DNA from: Epinephelus fuscoguttatus
Lineage: Eukaryota; Chordata; Actinopteri; Perciformes; Serranidae
Reading direction: 5' to 3'
Assembly (NCBI RefSeq): GCF_011397635.1
Contig: NC_064773.1
Span: 30,389,449 to 30,453,448, forward strand
DNA: 64,000 nt
Positions 62,116 through 64,000 of this stretch are shown piece by piece (the first letter of the stretch is position 1; each line of letters begins with the position of its first letter). The notes beneath the pieces were generated by a model. It did not search any database and had not been told where the DNA came from. It saw only the letters and a list, made by a program, of their open reading frames with translations. A program made the translations under genes and the position numbers.

Positions 62116-62972
62116 TTAAAGGAGCACAGTGCGACATTCAGAGCATATCTTTACACTGTAGGTAAAAAAAAAAAAAAAAAAAAAAGCGACTGGCTGCCTA
62201 AAAATCCCTGTTGCTATGCCAAACTAGGCTTGCATAGACAGACCTGTCTCCACACTTCATGTTAGTGCTGTGCGTCAAACAACTTATGAAATAGCAAAAT
62301 ACACACGTCTTTTAAGGTTTTATGTGTTTTCTTCTGCAGGGATTTAGCCGCCTCTCCATCAAAAAAGTTTTCTCCCAACACTGTTATGCAAAGGCGCTGT
62401 CGCTGCGTCCTGGGCTTAGTTCCACCCACAATGATTGTGATTGGTTTAAAGAAATAAAAACAACCCAGAGCGTTTTTTTCCCCTCAGTTTGGGATCATGA
62501 TGGGTTCAGCCAGACTTTCTCCAGCGCTCCACTGCATGTGTTAAGTCTGGCTATGCGAGACTGATCTACGAGAGTCTGAGCCGGGATTGTCTGCACACAG
62601 CTCTCATCATGCAGGGTGATGAGCCAGCAGCCTGCAGCTAACGGTGCTAACAGCATGAACAGTGCTACTAACGGTAACAGTGCTGACAGAGCTAACGGCG
62701 TTGACCTAGGTGGGAAACTAGAGGGTGTGCGCTATACTTTCGCAATGACGCCATCATTATCAGCAGCAGCCGCCTGTAACTGCCCATTTGAGCATAGTGC
62801 AGCAACGGTGATTAGCTAGCCAGTGGGATACACACGTGCTGATTACAAAACTCCTACACGGAGCAGGACTTCATTCTCTTCTCAAGATGTCATTACTTCA
62901 CTATGTCTTTACATAGGACATGGTTGTTTGCTGATATATTAATGCTCTGAATGTCGCATATACAACCTTCAA
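62116..62972. mobile_element. Non-autonomous element with 18-bp inverted pair
   Basis: gtgcgacattcagagcat (62129-62146) and the reverse complement of 62942-62959 match at 17 of 18. The interior has a 20-A run (62166) and a MITE-like tctggctatgcgagact stretch near 62550. Confidence 0.5.
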
Positions 62973-64000
62973 GCAAAAATCCCCCCACAATTTGAGCGCG
63001 TTCCATCTTCTCAAATGCAAACTTGGTTACAGGTTGGTTGAAACTTTCAACCAGAGGACACTGAAACCTAATGTTTGTGAACACACCACGTTCCCTAAAC
63101 TAGTGTGTTTGGCATCTTTAGTAAATAATTTTATATGAACATGCCAATATTGTTCAGTTGATTCTTTGGACTGATAAACGGCACATTTAGGCAGCCTGAC
63201 TTGTTATAATGCCGCATCTCGTCACCGACTATTTAATGGGCACAAAATGAGTCCATTAAGCTGGCAGCAGAACCCAGCACCAGGGGAACTTCATGTGTCT
63301 GACTTTTATTGTGACTGTAAGCTACATCCAGAACATCCCATCACTGTGGCTGAGCAACACAGTCAAATCCAACCAGCCTTTAAAAAAAAACAGCCCAGAG
63401 GCTTCCACTAACACACCATTTCCACTCTTGCATTAGTGGTTGGTACTGCGTAAGGACAACCGTGTATACAAAAGAGAAAAAAAAGACATTGAGGGTTTAC
63501 TTGTACATTTTTCCAAAAAAAAAAAAAAAAAAAAAAAAAAGCATTAGTCACATTAATACAGAAAATAAACAAATGGCACATTGAATTCCTAATTTAAAAA
63601 TAAAGTGGTGCTTGAGGAACTTTCTTACTGAGGAGACAAGTTAAATAAATTACTACCATAAACGTTACATACAAATCTGAGTAGTATATACAAAGGAGTT
63701 ATTAGACACAAAAAAAATCTACAATTCAAATTTTAAGTTCAACAAAGACAGCAGTAGAACCGTATTTTACAGAGCAGGGTTTGTGTTAACGTGTGGGTCA
63801 GAGTGGTTGGTGTGTGTTTGGAGGACAGACAGGTGGGGGGCGGGAGTCTGACAAAACACTGACATTTAAAAAAAAAAAAAAAAAAAGTAACTTGATGTTT
63901 GAAACCTTCCAGCTAAACATACTGTTTCTCTAGCACTCTAACAGATGTAGACTCGTCTATGTACAAGCTTCAGCACTGAAGGTAACGGTGGTGTCCACAC
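62973..64000. other. Right flank, possible 3' UTR of a minus-strand neighbour
   Basis: Several poly(A) runs (63515-63540, 63866-63886). TTTATT near 63306 would be AATAAA on the minus strand. No coding exon is visible, so a 3' UTR entering from the right is only a guess. Confidence 0.2.

Overview
The window is vertebrate nuclear DNA, most likely from a percomorph-type teleost. It has three intron-rich protein genes with GT-AG splice sites, AT-rich introns, and a dense load of fish-type repeats: non-autonomous hAT, Harbinger-like and TTAA-flanked DNA elements, a Tc1/mariner relic, a tRNA-derived SINE, an L2/CR1-like LINE tail and many microsatellites. No bacterial, viral or CRISPR features are visible.

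Layout. (1) 1049-18851, plus strand: slc26a3 (DRA-type chloride/bicarbonate exchanger), rebuilt as 19 coding exons and 720 codons, with every exon phase closing. (2) 24591-20136, minus strand: cbll1 (Hakai E3 ubiquitin ligase), 6 coding exons and 484 codons. It runs tail-to-tail with slc26a3; only about 1.3 kb separates the two stop codons. (3) ppp6r2 (SAPS-domain regulatory subunit of protein phosphatase 6), plus strand: putative non-coding 5' exons near 26220 and 30597-30766, then 22 coding exons at 33788-55851 and 895 codons. It is head-to-head with cbll1 across about 1.6 kb. (4) 55852-64000: ppp6r2 3' UTR, then repeat-rich intergenic DNA with no gene I can support.

The convergent slc26a3/cbll1 pair matches the human 7q arrangement. 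ppp6r2, whose human orthologue is on chromosome 22, takes the place SLC26A4 holds in human. The three genes share no obvious pathway; they are neighbours rather than an operon-like system.

I found no clear new gene system. The points most worth a second look are: a predicted five-residue insertion between the last two RING cysteines of Hakai; a dispersed repeat whose copies carry perfect or near-perfect nuclear-receptor sites (ERE and DR1); a ratchet-like splice junction and a NAGNAG acceptor in ppp6r2; a ZNF143-like site at the cbll1 start; an antisense Myb/SANT-like ORF in a ppp6r2 intron; and several DNA transposons with intact target-site duplications. Family assignments rest on recalled sequence knowledge; no database search was run.
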